Part shown: piece after piece, positions 32,093-45,100 of the stretch
Numbering within the stretch: position 1 is the first letter of the stretch
How the letters are laid out: the number at the start of each line of letters is the position of its first letter
Source of the DNA: Elysia crispata
Lineage: Eukaryota; Mollusca; Gastropoda; Plakobranchidae
DNA: 64,000 bases
NCBI GenBank assembly: GCA_033675545.1
Contig: JAWDGP010006598.1
Span: forward strand, 1-64,000
Reading direction: 5' to 3'
The notes under the pieces: model-generated
What the model was told of the DNA's origin: nothing
Database searches by the model: none
What the model saw: the letters and a program-made list of their open reading frames with translations, nothing else
Program-made: the position numbers and the translations under genes

Positions 32093-35000
32093 ATGGCGGC
32101 AGCTGAACTTTCAAATATGCTGGAATCGGATGAAATCGACCAATTACCCATAGAAATACGAAACAAAGTGACTGCTTTACTTGATCAAAGACTAGAAGAA
32201 ATTCGCCATCTTAAATTAAAACACGAAAAGCTACGTGTGAACTCAGGTAAGGATAAACTGACGTAGCAATCAGAATGCTTTTCTACAGTTTTGAAGTCCG
32301 TCTCAAAATAGTATCTAATCTAGAATCCATGAATCCAAAATCTGGATCTGTCTAGAGGTCTAGTTTTCCAATATTTTTTAAGCCAATATTAGGATTTTAC
32401 CATGGGTTTCTTAATTAAAAGTCAAGTTTATATCTGGAAAAAAAAGAGCTGTGTAGGTCAAGAGTGTTTTTAACTTTAAAAGATTTCATTTCAACGTCAT
32501 ATTTCGGATTTCCTATAGAAACTAATCTAGATCTAGATCTAGATAGATCTCGACTGGTTTGCTGTGAGTGTGGTTAGGTTTGCCTCTACCAAAGCCGAGT
32601 GTGACGTTATAGCTTTTGGGGTGGTAGTCATCAACTGGACGGAATATGACTTTGCATCTCTAGGCACTTGCTTGCTTGATTGCTTCTCAAAATTAGTCTT
32701 GGAGTGTCTGTGATGTTGGAAGGACTGCACCTCTACTACAAGGCCAACATTTCTCTTCTGGAGATAGATTTTTCACTCATAACTTTTACAGCTATTGCTG
32801 CTGCTATTCACTGTAGACCATGGCCTCTGAACACTTCAACTCTATACATAATATGGAAAACTAAATGTGATTTAACTTACTGTCACTAGGATTATAAAAA
32901 ACAATATCTAACTTAACATAGGAATTGTAGCTAGTCTACTTCCCTTGTAGTATTTTGTATGACAATAAATTAGCTTCAAATTCGTTTTCAATCTCAGCAC
33001 AATAAATCACATTGATTAGAAAACAATAATTTAAAAATTGTTCGTGAGGGACTAGATCTAGATCTAAATGAAAGTTAAAAAAATATTGTTACACATTAAC
33101 TATTTTTTTTTTCACATCTAGATCTAAGTTGCATCAGTGGCGGTGAAATGAAAGAAAAATATGTACATCAGGTCACATACATGAGACATCATAAAAGGGA
33201 ACATCATGAACAACACCATTTTAATAATTTTTTGGCTATATTCTCATGACAGCACACAAAGCATAAAACACTTTAAAATAAAGCTCATTACACCAAAATG
33301 TTACACTTTGGCCAATAACAAAAATTCTTGAAACAAATCTATTATTTGGTCTGCCTTCAAATATTACATGTTCAAACTTTTTGCATTTACAATCTTATAA
33401 TGTAGAGTGTGTTAGATATTTTAACCTTGTCTTTCTTATTCCAACTTTTTTTTCAGAGCAACAATACTTTGACATTGAGAAACAGCTTATCACAAGTAAT
33501 GGAAAACTGGAAGCAGAGACAAATCAGAAAAATTCCATTCAAGAGAAGCTTCAAGAGTTGGGTAAGTATTGTCTTTGGAAAAATCAGCAAGAAATATATA
33601 TGCTAAAAATTAGTTGCCAAGTGCGAGTGGTGGAAAAATTTTTGCCAAAATTGTTGGTCAACATGAGCAGATAACAGAGCTATTCAAATACTCTTGTGGT
33701 GTCACAAGCCTTGTTATAATTTGTGAATGTAGAAGGTGATGTTTGCCAAGGTTTTGGCTTATTTTGTATCTTTCAACACCACTTAAGCCACAGGTTTCCT
33801 CCTCCATATATCCCCATTTAATTGTTACAGAAAAGCATATATATTTTTCATATCTTGTTTGTGCTTTTGGATTTCATACATCACAGATACTTCTGTTAAA
33901 TTTTTTTAATTAAAACTTTACTGCAATTTCATTTTCTTGTTTTACACAGAAAAGAAGTTCGATAAGACAACCAAAGATCTTCAAGAACTGCAAGAGAAGA
34001 AGGATTCCTTTCAATCCCAGGAGGTTTGATATAAATTATTCATATATTCTATGTATCATGTTTTGTTTAAGATTATGATTTTCAAGATTGACAGTCCATG
34101 CTCCATGTTTTCACTTACTTACTTACTTACTGCCCTTTTTGCCGTAGGCAATTAGGGCAGCAATATGTTTTCACAGTTGATATTTATTAACATTTTAAAC
34201 CTAAAAATTTTATACTTCAATTTTAATTTATTTTTTTTGGAGTTGATCTGCTAAATTTCTATCAGTTTGTTACTGATATAGCTCAAGGGTTGCTATCTTG
34301 AAAAAATGATCTCATCAGATATATTTTCTCTCTTTAGTTACACAAAGTTCCTATATATTTTTTTGTCTGCAGTATGAATACAAGAGCACAATTAACACCC
34401 TTGAGACAGAGAAAAGAGAGCTTGGTATTGTAGCAACCAAGAGAAGCAAAGATATTGAGCGTCTTAACGGTAAACTTTTAAAAAAAAATATTTTCGTGCT
34501 CAAATTTTGATCATATCCCTCAAAATGATTTAGATAAGGGGCCTTGCACTCTTGGAAATAACCAGCAAACTTTGAAAAATTAATTTAACCCCTTGAGTGC
34601 CCTACCCCGAGCCTCACTCGGGGAACAATGGCGACCCTGTGTGCCTATGCCCCGAACCTCACTCGGGGTAATTTCGTCATCGATTTTTTACTATAAAATG
34701 GGAGAATACTGGTTTGGGAATAGCACTGAGTATTACTACAGTGGTTTCCCCTTGACCAGAACTGCATTTGTTTGGAAAACTTTGCGAAACTTTTTTTTAA
34801 TGAATTTTATTCATCCTTCTGATAGAGAGAAGATAGCGTCCGAGTTTTGCCACTCAGCCAACTTCACAGGCTCTTTTGGAAGTGTTGAACGATGCTGATA
34901 GCAATGATGAAGATCTTTACGATGGTAATGAACCCGAAGATGAAGATTTAGACCTAGAATTAGATCTAGATCAGCTGTCAGTGCCTCGAATTCTCCGAGA

Positions 35001-38000
35001 TTATCACAATGACAGTGATGATGAACCAGGACCTTCAAACGTTAGACCCAGGTCTAGGTCTAGATCTAGATCTACCTCTCGTGGGGATTCTCCTGTTATA
35101 GGTGTAGATATAGAAGATAGTGACAATTATGATGGTCTTTTGGATGTGACTAGTAAGTGATTTTATCTTGTAGTTATTTGTCACATAATTTGTGTACAAT
35201 ATATACAATGCATATTTTCCTTTTTTTTTTTTCCTTTTCTGTACTTCATAGGTAGATAAGGCTTTTTTTTGTGCTTGTCTAGACAAAAATCCCACAATTT
35301 TTTCCTGAATCATCATTTACAAAAAAAAAAATTAATTCATCATTTGACAAAACTTTTACTAAATCACACAGACTATCCTTCTTAGAATGTACATGCAAAA
35401 TTTCTAAAAGATATGAGGTAAAATAAGAGAGTTATGGCCAAATTTCAGATATAAGTCTATATATAGTAATTTACTCCCCGGCACAGGGCGTTACAAACCC
35501 ACTGGCAGTCAAGGGGTTAAGATGAAATCTGAGCACTTTTAGATGCACATAACATCTGGATGCATAGTATTTCTTTTTTTCTAAATTGTTTCTTATCATA
35601 ATCATTATTTTACTTTGGGATGCGAAATATATTCAGGAAATCTGGACTGAGAATCGGGGCAAACCACCATTTACTGCTTTAATAAGGCTAATGTTGTAAT
35701 TATGCCAACATTATTATGTGATGATCAATCATACTATCCTGGATGCTTTTAAGAGTGCTATGAGCACAACTCTTTTACCTCTGTGATAAAGACAGTTTGC
35801 AATATTGATTTAAATACATTTCTTTTTTTGATATCTTGTTAGGTGTAGTAAAAGAAATCGTTTGCCATTCATTCTGTTTTTATTTTACTTATGGGGTAAA
35901 CAGTAACTGTTATTTGTTTCATATACTGATACTGTGGCTAAATGGCTTTTCTATTTAGGATCTCTGATAATTAATTTTACTGGAAAACTAAAGGTTCAGT
36001 TTCATTTTTTTTTCCAGCTGAGATTGAGGAACTTACCAATAAAGTGACTGCTGCCAATAATGAGAAGTGTGAAGCACAGGTTAAACTTGGTGAGCTTCAG
36101 TCCTCTGAAGTATCAAGAGAGGTGAGTCTAGAATGGAATAAAATTATAAGGCCAACCAAAACGATGCTTATTTTACTGGACGACACACTGCCAACTAAAC
36201 CTGCTAGGTTGAAAAATGAAAATTGTTGCAACATGGGCCTGAATCAGCAAAAACTCCTTTCATAGAGCAGAAGATTCAACCTAATAAAAAAATGTGACTT
36301 AAGATTTTGCTAATTTGTGATATATAGAATGGCACATCTTGGATTGTTGCTTTAAAGTGAAATATGTCAGATAAGGTAAGAACAAATACTTTCATTTAAA
36401 AAAAATTTTTCTTTTCAGTACAAAGAGAAAAGACTTGAGACAGAGAAGGCTCAACTTGAAAAGCAGGTTGAGTGGTTCAATGAGCAGCTCGCTGAAAAAA
36501 CAAATCAGCTTAGCAGTGTCAGGAAAGAGAAGGTAAAAAATATTTAAACTGTTTATGTTGCATGGTGAAAAAAGAATAAAAAGCTGCAAAAAGAATAGAT
36601 AAAATGGATCAGCAATTACATGTCACATAACTTAAATACAATTTGATATATTCAATGTTTCTTGTCAAAATACGTTCCAGATTTTTTTTAAGATCAGTTT
36701 AAAAAAAATAGTTATTTTTAATTGTTATGTTAAATTTATGTTCATTTAGTTTAAAGCAATTTTTTGCACTCATTAGTTATGTGAATTGCTGTACACCCTA
36801 ATAGTATTTCTTGTTTTGTTTTATTCACAGACCAGCAATGTTCTTGGGCTTCAGTCAGCTTTGGAAGAAAAAACTCAAGAGGTTAGGCTAATCTTTTAAT
36901 CCCTCTCTTTTTAAATCTGGAAAGAGAGCGAAACCATTTTTTTTTTTGCTCTATGGTACCATTCACAAAGATTGCATGCAAGGAATGTCAAGAGAATGAT
37001 TGCCCCCCCCCCCCTCTCTTCTTTCTCTCTCCCTCTCTCTCTCTGTGTGCTCGCGTGTGCGTGTTTGAAATTATCAAGTATGTTTTTTTTTTTTTTTTAA
37101 ACATTCCAAACTAAAATGTTTTTTCCAGCTTGCCCACCAACAATCAATTGTGAGCAGTTTGAAGGAATCACTTGAAAAACAGAGTGAACGTCTGGAAACA
37201 ACGCTTCAAAAGCTTAAAGAAGTAAGTTAGAATATATGCTTGGTGGTTGTCAGTGTAAAGATGATTACAGACAAGTTGCAATTAAATGAACATGTATACA
37301 TTTATTGTTATGACAATGTCTCTATTCTTCATTTAATAACATATAAATATATGATTGCAAACATTACCAAATATTAATGCCACCATATTATCTTACTGGC
37401 CTGATTGGCTGTTATAATTAATTGTCTCACTTGTCAGCTAATTTTTCACTATAAAGCTTAGAGTTGTTGTTTTTTTTTTTCATTGAAAGTGAAATGCTCA
37501 AAAATTCGTTTTCATATCCATTTACCATAGTAGTCAACTTGTAACTTGTGTGTCTCTCGAGTTTGTGAGACGTTTTAAATTGATGAGGAAAACAAAGTAT
37601 AGTCATCTATTTGTTGTATTTGAATCTTTAGAATGCTCTCTACCTACAGTTTTTGTTTCATTCATCTCTTCAAAATTCACCATGGGTGCTAAGTAATCAC
37701 ATGTATTGTGGACCATGCTCTCCTCTCTTTTTTATTGTTTAGGAGCGAGAAGGCCAAGTTCAAATAGAGGAACAGTTTAGGCAGGAGCTTGTTGTGCAGA
37801 AGAGACTTGTAACACTCTATAAGGTGTGGTTTTTTTCTAGTATGTGTATTTTAGTTATAAAAACTCCTGCGAACAATTATGCAAGCTGCAAGGAAAGTTC
37901 TGGCAGTAAGTAGTTTTGTATCTGTTTCAAAGAACTAGAAGAATGCTCAATGTGCATTGATTTTTTTTTTTTGTAAATCTCATGGTTTTCAGCACCTTGT

Positions 38001-39135
38001 ACAATTTCCATTCAAATGTGAAATTTCTTGCCAACACCCAAACCACTAGGCAGTGCACAAGCCTGCAAATATAGATTTTCAATAAATTTTATGATTATTT
38101 AAAACTAATTTGTCAACCATGTAAAATGTAAGTTTGTTTGTTTTTTTTGTTTTTTTTTACAAAAGACCTATATACTCAAAGGTGTTTTCTATTTACATTT
38201 TTATATATCAGAGTCAAATCTGTGTACATTAAAAAAAAATCCTTATGCAGCTGATAAATCACCAATTTTCTTAACTTATTTATAGGCAGCTTCTGATGAA
38301 AATGATGAGCAAGTGTCAGAGCTTACAGGAGCTGTTGAGGAGCTGAGAAAGATGCTTAAAGATTCATCAGAAGGTGATTTTTCCATAAATGTATTTATTC
38401 TTAACATATTTTACTGCTCAAGCAGGACACCTTCAAGCAATGTAAGGAATGGGATAAAATAACACTTGCAAGGAAAATAATGCGAATCTTGATATTTCTT
38501 TGACTGACCTCTTGATAATTGAGAGGATTGGTCCATAATAGGGTGAAATATGAATGATTATCACACATCCATAGACTCTTTAACAAAATTTGTCTATTGT
38601 AAGAGAAGAATGAAATATATTTTGTCTTCTCTTTTGCTTTTCTTTAAAGCATATTCAGAGTTGGAATCTAAGATGGCTGAGGAAAGCAGGAGTTTTGAAG
38701 CAACACTTAAAGAGAAAGGTAAGCCATATTCCTTGTCATGAAACTCCTAATTGTGGTAGAAGGTGAAGTGTGTAAGTTTTTTTTTGCTTTTAAAATCAAG
38801 CATGCCTCTATTTATTTTATTAGCTTTATGTCTGTAGAGAAGTCTTTCACATAGCCAGTTGCAATCCTGAACATTTTAAGGATATTGAATGAGAACCTAC
38901 ACTTCAAGAGATGGAAATATAACATTCAGAATATAAATAGGAGATGTTCTATTCTTATAGTGTTTCCTAGGTATTTGAATTTAATTCTATAAAAAAATTT
39001 AAGGGTTGAATTTGTGCAATTTTATGAAACATTTTGTCCCAAACATGATAAATCTCTCTGTTTCAGATGAGACTGTCAGCAAACTTCAAACAGAGTTAAA
39101 GAATGCTAATGAGCTGATGGCTGCATTGAAGAAAG
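32093..39135 (+). CDS. TPR: TPR exons 1-12
   Basis: Exons: 32093-32246, 33457-33561, 33950-34023, 34373-34469, 36018-36121, 36419-36532, 36831-36881, 37129-37221, 37743-37823, 38286-38373, 38650-38718 and 39067-39135. They encode the first coiled-coil segment, from MAAAELSNML to LQTELKNANELMAAL. Exon 3 ends at a weaker donor (GAG|GTTTGA). Exon 11 has a poor pyrimidine tract (CTTTAAAG). Intron 4 carries the piggyBac-type MITE at 34589-35516. Small in-phase exons such as exon 7 (51 nt, 17 codons) could be skipped without shifting the frame. Confidence 0.9.
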
Positions 39136-42100
39136 GTTACTGCAATAAGATCATGCAATGCCACTTTGACTAATACAACAAAATCATATTTTCTCAGTTT
39201 CATGAATTGATTACTAATGTTCATCTAAATTTGCATATGGAGCTTCTCTACATGATCTCAAAGTTAAGTTTTATCTTTTGATTTGCCTCAAAACATAAGT
39301 GTCAAGAGCATTTCTACAAACAGTTCATAAACACTCAAAAAACTTATTATTAAACTTCGACCTTGAAAGAGAGGTACCTCAATTGTTTTGTAAATGTTTC
39401 AGTGCTTGTTGGCATTGTTTTCCTTTCCAGAGCATAAAAATTGATGCATTAGCCTTTGAGTTCTAATCTTGACTTGCTTTCATAAAACCACTTTAGGCTC
39501 AATCCTTCTGTCAGATAGTGCAGTTGAGTCTCTATCGCCTTCTGCTGCAGCAACGAGCAAATTGCTCAAGTCTGGCATGTCCCTCACTCAGGTAAGACAA
39601 AAAAATACTTGGATTTAGCCTCAGATTTTACAGATCTTTACTTATAAGGGCAAACGCAAATGACTTTTTCTTTGAAGGATTGAAGTATCTGTCAAGTGCC
39701 AACCACAAGCAAATTTCACCAAAGAGATTCATAAGCTAATTACAGACACATGGACGGAAAATTGTCTGTGAATAAGCATTTACAAAATGAGTTGTTGCTC
39801 AGATTAAATGATGAAGTGCTGCACACTGTGGAAAGCTGCCCCTTAAATGTACGCTTTTATAATGAAGTACACTTTTTACCTACTTTCTGATAGCAATATG
39901 TCATCTTTTCTTTTACCACAACATCCATATAGGGTTTCCAATTGTGTAATCTTTTTTTTTATAGTGTGGTGGAATTCTCACCTTCTTATTTACTTGGCTT
40001 GCTGCCCATGATGCTCTTTTGTGTTATTAAAATACTGGGTGGCCGTTTTGTTTATAGTCATATGCAATTCTAGCTAAAGATTAGTGTTAAATACCCAAAG
40101 GTTTTGCATCTCAATGCTGACCAATGGCTGTGGGAACAAGCTTCTTCCTCTTAATCTGCATTAAAAAAAATTTAACTAAGCATGTGCCAAGTTAAGCCTA
40201 TGAGAAAATAGACTAGAATGTAATTTTTTTGCAATTTGGCATCTTCAAAATTTTAATTTAAAGTGTCTGAACCACTTTTTAAAAGTATAAGAATTCTTTT
40301 TTTTTTTTTTTGACTTTTCAAAAATGATGTCAATACTATATTTTTAAAATAAATGTTGCTTTTTCATAATAGATAAATGCGCATTTCATTTTATATTAAA
40401 ATTGTTTCCACAATCAGAGTGTGGATTAGATAAGATGTACTCTTCCAGTAATTTCTCATAAATGCAATTAAATACATAGGCTGACAAGTTATAATTCTTG
40501 TATACATGGATGAAAAAAGGTTCTTGGATTTGGTTAATCTAAGTACAGGTCTAATTTAGTATCAAGTTTAGTTTAATGTGTGATGTCATGGCTTTCTGAC
40601 TTCCTCGGACATTTAAGTTATAGGAATTTTAGAAAATACTGAAGATCTTTTGATCTTACAAGTTCTTTGATAATTTTTGTAAACATACTCTTCAGTTTAA
40701 TGTAAAGAATGCAGATACCTCAGATGAGTGTGATCTGTTATGCGGCTTCTCATATATCTGCAACTGCTCTGGCAATTAGCAAACCGTAAAAGTCTCAAAA
40801 TAAGGGCTCTCTATCTGTCCAGCATATCTTTACTACTTCATAATAATAATAATATTACTAACAATAATAATAATAAACCTCATTATTTACTTTAGCACAA
40901 AATTTAAGTTGGCAGGTCTATTAAGGGTTTAGATTGTTTACAACTTTTGGATAAAAGACTTTTCACATTATTGTATAAGTGTTTTCAAATGAGATTTCAA
41001 TTTCTGCCTCAGATCTATAGCGAATACATGCAGGTAACAGAAGCCCTGAGAGAAGAGAGGGAGGAGAACAAGCGCATCAACTCATACATGGAGCAAATCT
41101 TACAGGTGAGTTTTCAGGATATCAAGGAAACTCAAGCGACTGGAACTTAAAGATATCTCTCAGTATTTACTTCATCTTTCTATGAAAAGAGAGATTAGAT
41201 TGGTTCAAGTAATTGTCATGAAAAGATCAAGTTTCACTATTGTATTGGATATGTTATAACAATACCTTTGAAGGTGAATTGGATGGCAAAAAGACAACTT
41301 TATAATAAACTTTGAGAAAGCAAAGGAATAAAAAGATAAAGGAAGCTGTGAGGCTATCTCAAGCCATTGCTATATAAGTCTATTTACCTGCATAAATTCC
41401 TGCAGGATTTCACAGTTAATCTATCCGTCTTCGTGTTAGATGCTAAAAAAAGCAGAGTGCTACAATCATTTAGTAGATTGGGGCCTAGATTTGTAAAGTT
41501 CGGAATGCTTTTTAACATCTGCCCAGTGATGAATGAGATATCTAAAGTGCAGGCTTTGTGACTTAGCTTTAGGGTAAAAATGGAAGGAAGTCTACTCTGC
41601 ATAAGTAAAGAAACATATGATGTATGTGTCTCTGTAGCTCTCTCTCTCTCTGCTTCTCTCCTTCCATCCTATTTTTTTTTTAAATTAAATATAAAAAATC
41701 ATATTTAATTAAATCTTGCATTGGAAGTGCATGAATCATTTTGACTTTGTAAGAGAAAATTATAAAAGAATTATCATAATTTAGGTATTCACAGTCATTT
41801 GATTTGAAATTAACCTTTTTTTCATTGAGTCTGAAAGAGTTTCATCTAATTGTTGTGCAGGAAATTGAAGAGAAGGCTCCATTGTTGAAAAAGCAAAGAG
41901 AAGATTATGAGACGTCTTTACGAAACCTGGAGCAGACAACAGTTCAGCTCGATTCAGTAATGTTGGTAAGCACTTTTGATTGCAGGATGTATTTCAGGCT
42001 ATGCTTTAGTGGTTTGGTCACCTTCAGGACCTAATTTTTTTACTCTTGTCTGAAAGGGATCATGTTGGACTGTGAAGATCTCTTTCATGCTTATTCTTGA

Positions 42101-45100
42101 ATCATAATGTTAAAATTTTAACTCCATTATCAAAATAACTATTTGAAAGAAAGTCATGTATTTGGTGAAGTCAAACAGCTGATTGTGAGAGGCTGAAATA
42201 GAATTGCTTGACTTAAGCTTACCAAATCATATGATTGGTAAAAGTATAACATGTTCTATCTATCTACATCTAATTTTTAGGGCTCTAAGTATCTGATATT
42301 TTTTTTGTAGCTGTAAAACTTGAATTATTCCACCCTAAGTGAAATGTGTTTTAGTGAAGTGAATGACTTCTTTTTATGCCATGTCTTTCTTAAAAGGTTA
42401 AGTAATGATTGACAGCATGTTCAATATTTTTTTAAAATACTAAAAAGAGTAAGGAAACTGCTTTTGCTTGGTCATTGCACAAAGTGTAATAAAAATTAAA
42501 AGTTTGAGCCAAGAAAGTAATTGATTAAAAATGTTTTCAGGAAAGTGAAAAATTGCGAGCAGACAACGACGATCTCAAACGGAAATATGGCCATATGCAA
42601 AGGGAGTGCAGCAGATACCAACTATCTTGCCAGGATCTTTCCAAGCAAGTATGTAATTTTCATTTTTGGTGTAATCAGGGAATGGAAATGAGCACAAAAA
42701 TGGGAGAAGACAAGATTTTTTGTTTGGTTTATGCTCAACAATAAAGCACATATGCATGAAGCACTTGGTAACCTTCAATCTGCAAAGAAGTAATCTGTAG
42801 CAGTTATGCTGTGATGCTGTGGTTAGGAACTGAGGCATCCAAAAGAAACATTTTTACATTACATTAAAATTTGCTGCAGTCTGAAACTAGCCCTTACCAG
42901 AGATGCTACATTTCCAGGAATTCCCGGGATTCCGGGTCTGAAAATTTCTCCGGGTGGTGCTCCCATCGAGTGGAAAAAAAGCTCCAGGTGAAGCCTTTTT
43001 AACTTATAATTTTTCAAAACCCTGAAGAAAAAATACGAATCACGTTGTGGACGAAGCGATCGATCGCCGAGTTTCAGGTCACGTGTTTCCGCCCGCTTTG
43101 TCTAAGTTTATCATGGCTTTCGTGAATCGTGATGGAGAATGCGTGTTTCTAGACTGCGTCTACGTTTGAATTCTTTAGCCTTCTAGATCTACTATAATTG
43201 TTTGTGCAAATCTAGATCTGGCCTGGTTTAGGTATCTTCAGTGCAGTGCAGTTGTGATTCAATCTAAATTGCTCGGACTCGATATCTAGATCTAAGCTAT
43301 TGTTCGTTAGTCTCATGGCTTTCGTGATGGAAAATCTGTTTCTAGACTGCGTCTAGTCTACATTTTAATTCATTTTTGTTTAGCCTACTAGAATCTAGAT
43401 CTACTTTAATTGTGTTAGTCTTCATAACAGGAATTAATTTATCTAGCTCTGCCTCTGGCCTAACTTAGGCATAACAGTGCAGATCTGCTTATCCTTAGTG
43501 CCGTAGTCTCAACCATGTGTGATACCAAGTTTGTAAATCAAGACGGCAGAGTCAACATAAAAGAAATTGACAAAGGAATTAAAAATATATTCAACTGGTC
43601 ATGGTTGGAAGAGAAAGACGTCAGTGATGAACACATGTCAGAGTACATTAGAAAAGTGAATGAGCCTGGCATTACGTTCTGCATCACGTGCAAAGAAAGA
43701 CCAAAGTATGGCTCCAGCGGGAAAAAACTGTTACAAGATCATGCCAAGAATAAAAACCACATTAAAGGCTGAAAAGCTTTAAAACTTACCCAGTCGCTAC
43801 CTGCTGCCTTTACAGCAACCAAAAACTTGGAAAATTGTGTTGCAGAAAAACCAACGTTGGCTCCCTATGGTGCATCAGGAAATATTGTGAACCTGTTAAA
43901 AAAAATGCAACAATCATCAAAAAGTTCCGAGACAAAATCGTCTAAACCGAAGCCTGTCCCTGTCAGCCTTGTTGATTGGAAATCAAATCAAGAAGGACTT
44001 ATAGTATCATTCATTGCAGAAAACAACTTGCCTTTATCTATTGCACCAAAATTGCTTGCTCTCGCACAGGAGCTCAGCAATGACCCTAAAGCCTTAAATG
44101 GGTTGTCCATAGAAAGAATGAGTGCCACTTACAAAATAAAACACGGTGTTCATTTATCTATCAGAAAACGCCTCTTGCAATCTATGAGAGAAAATTCTTT
44201 CTCTTTCAACATAGACGAGTCAACGGCCAAAGGAAAGAAGAAATGTGTTCTCAACGTACTGGTCAGTTATTTCAATAATGAGGTTGGAGAACGTTGCACA
44301 GATCACTACTGCTCACTGGAGATGACAATTGTGAACAGTGACACAGTGCTTGAAGCTGTAAGCCACCAGATGCTCAAGGATGGAATTCCATTTGACAATC
44401 TCATGCCTGTCTTGTCTGATTCAGCATCATACATGCGTTGAAATGAAAATGGATTTTAAAAAAGTTAAAGGAAAATCATGCTCCTCACCTCCTTGACATT
44501 GATGGCGATGTTTGCTATCACCTGCACAACACAGTCAAATGTTTCACTGCTGAGCTGGATCCTAATAACATGCTGTGTAGCTTATTAGATGACATCAACA
44601 CAGATTTCAAGTTCAGTACTGACTTGAGGGAAGATCTAAAATCTATATCAAGACACATGGATTTATCTGAAGTGACCCCCTTCGAGAGAGTAGCGCACAG
44701 ATGGTTATCACTGTACGACACAACTGAACGCCTGATAGAGCTTCAGGATCAGCTAACAGTGTTCTACTTTTCGTGGCTGTCAAAGCAAGACCAGAAAATT
44801 TATAAGGACACTGTGATTGACATCCTTAAAAATACTGATCCTGACAAATGACCAGAGATATGGAGCATTCTCACGCGCCTGAACACTAAAAACCTGACCG
44901 TAGCAGGCAAAGCCAGAAAGCAGAGAATAGTTGAAAAGCTCTTCTTTAAAAGGAAACATGTGTTTTTTCTCACTAGTGTAGTGACAACCACTTTGCGTTT
45001 GTTTAAGTCTTTCACTTTGATCTTTGAACAAAAAGTTCCCCTTGTGCATAAAAATGACAAAGGACAAAATGTTGGAGACCCTTCGTGTTTTTCTTGCCAG

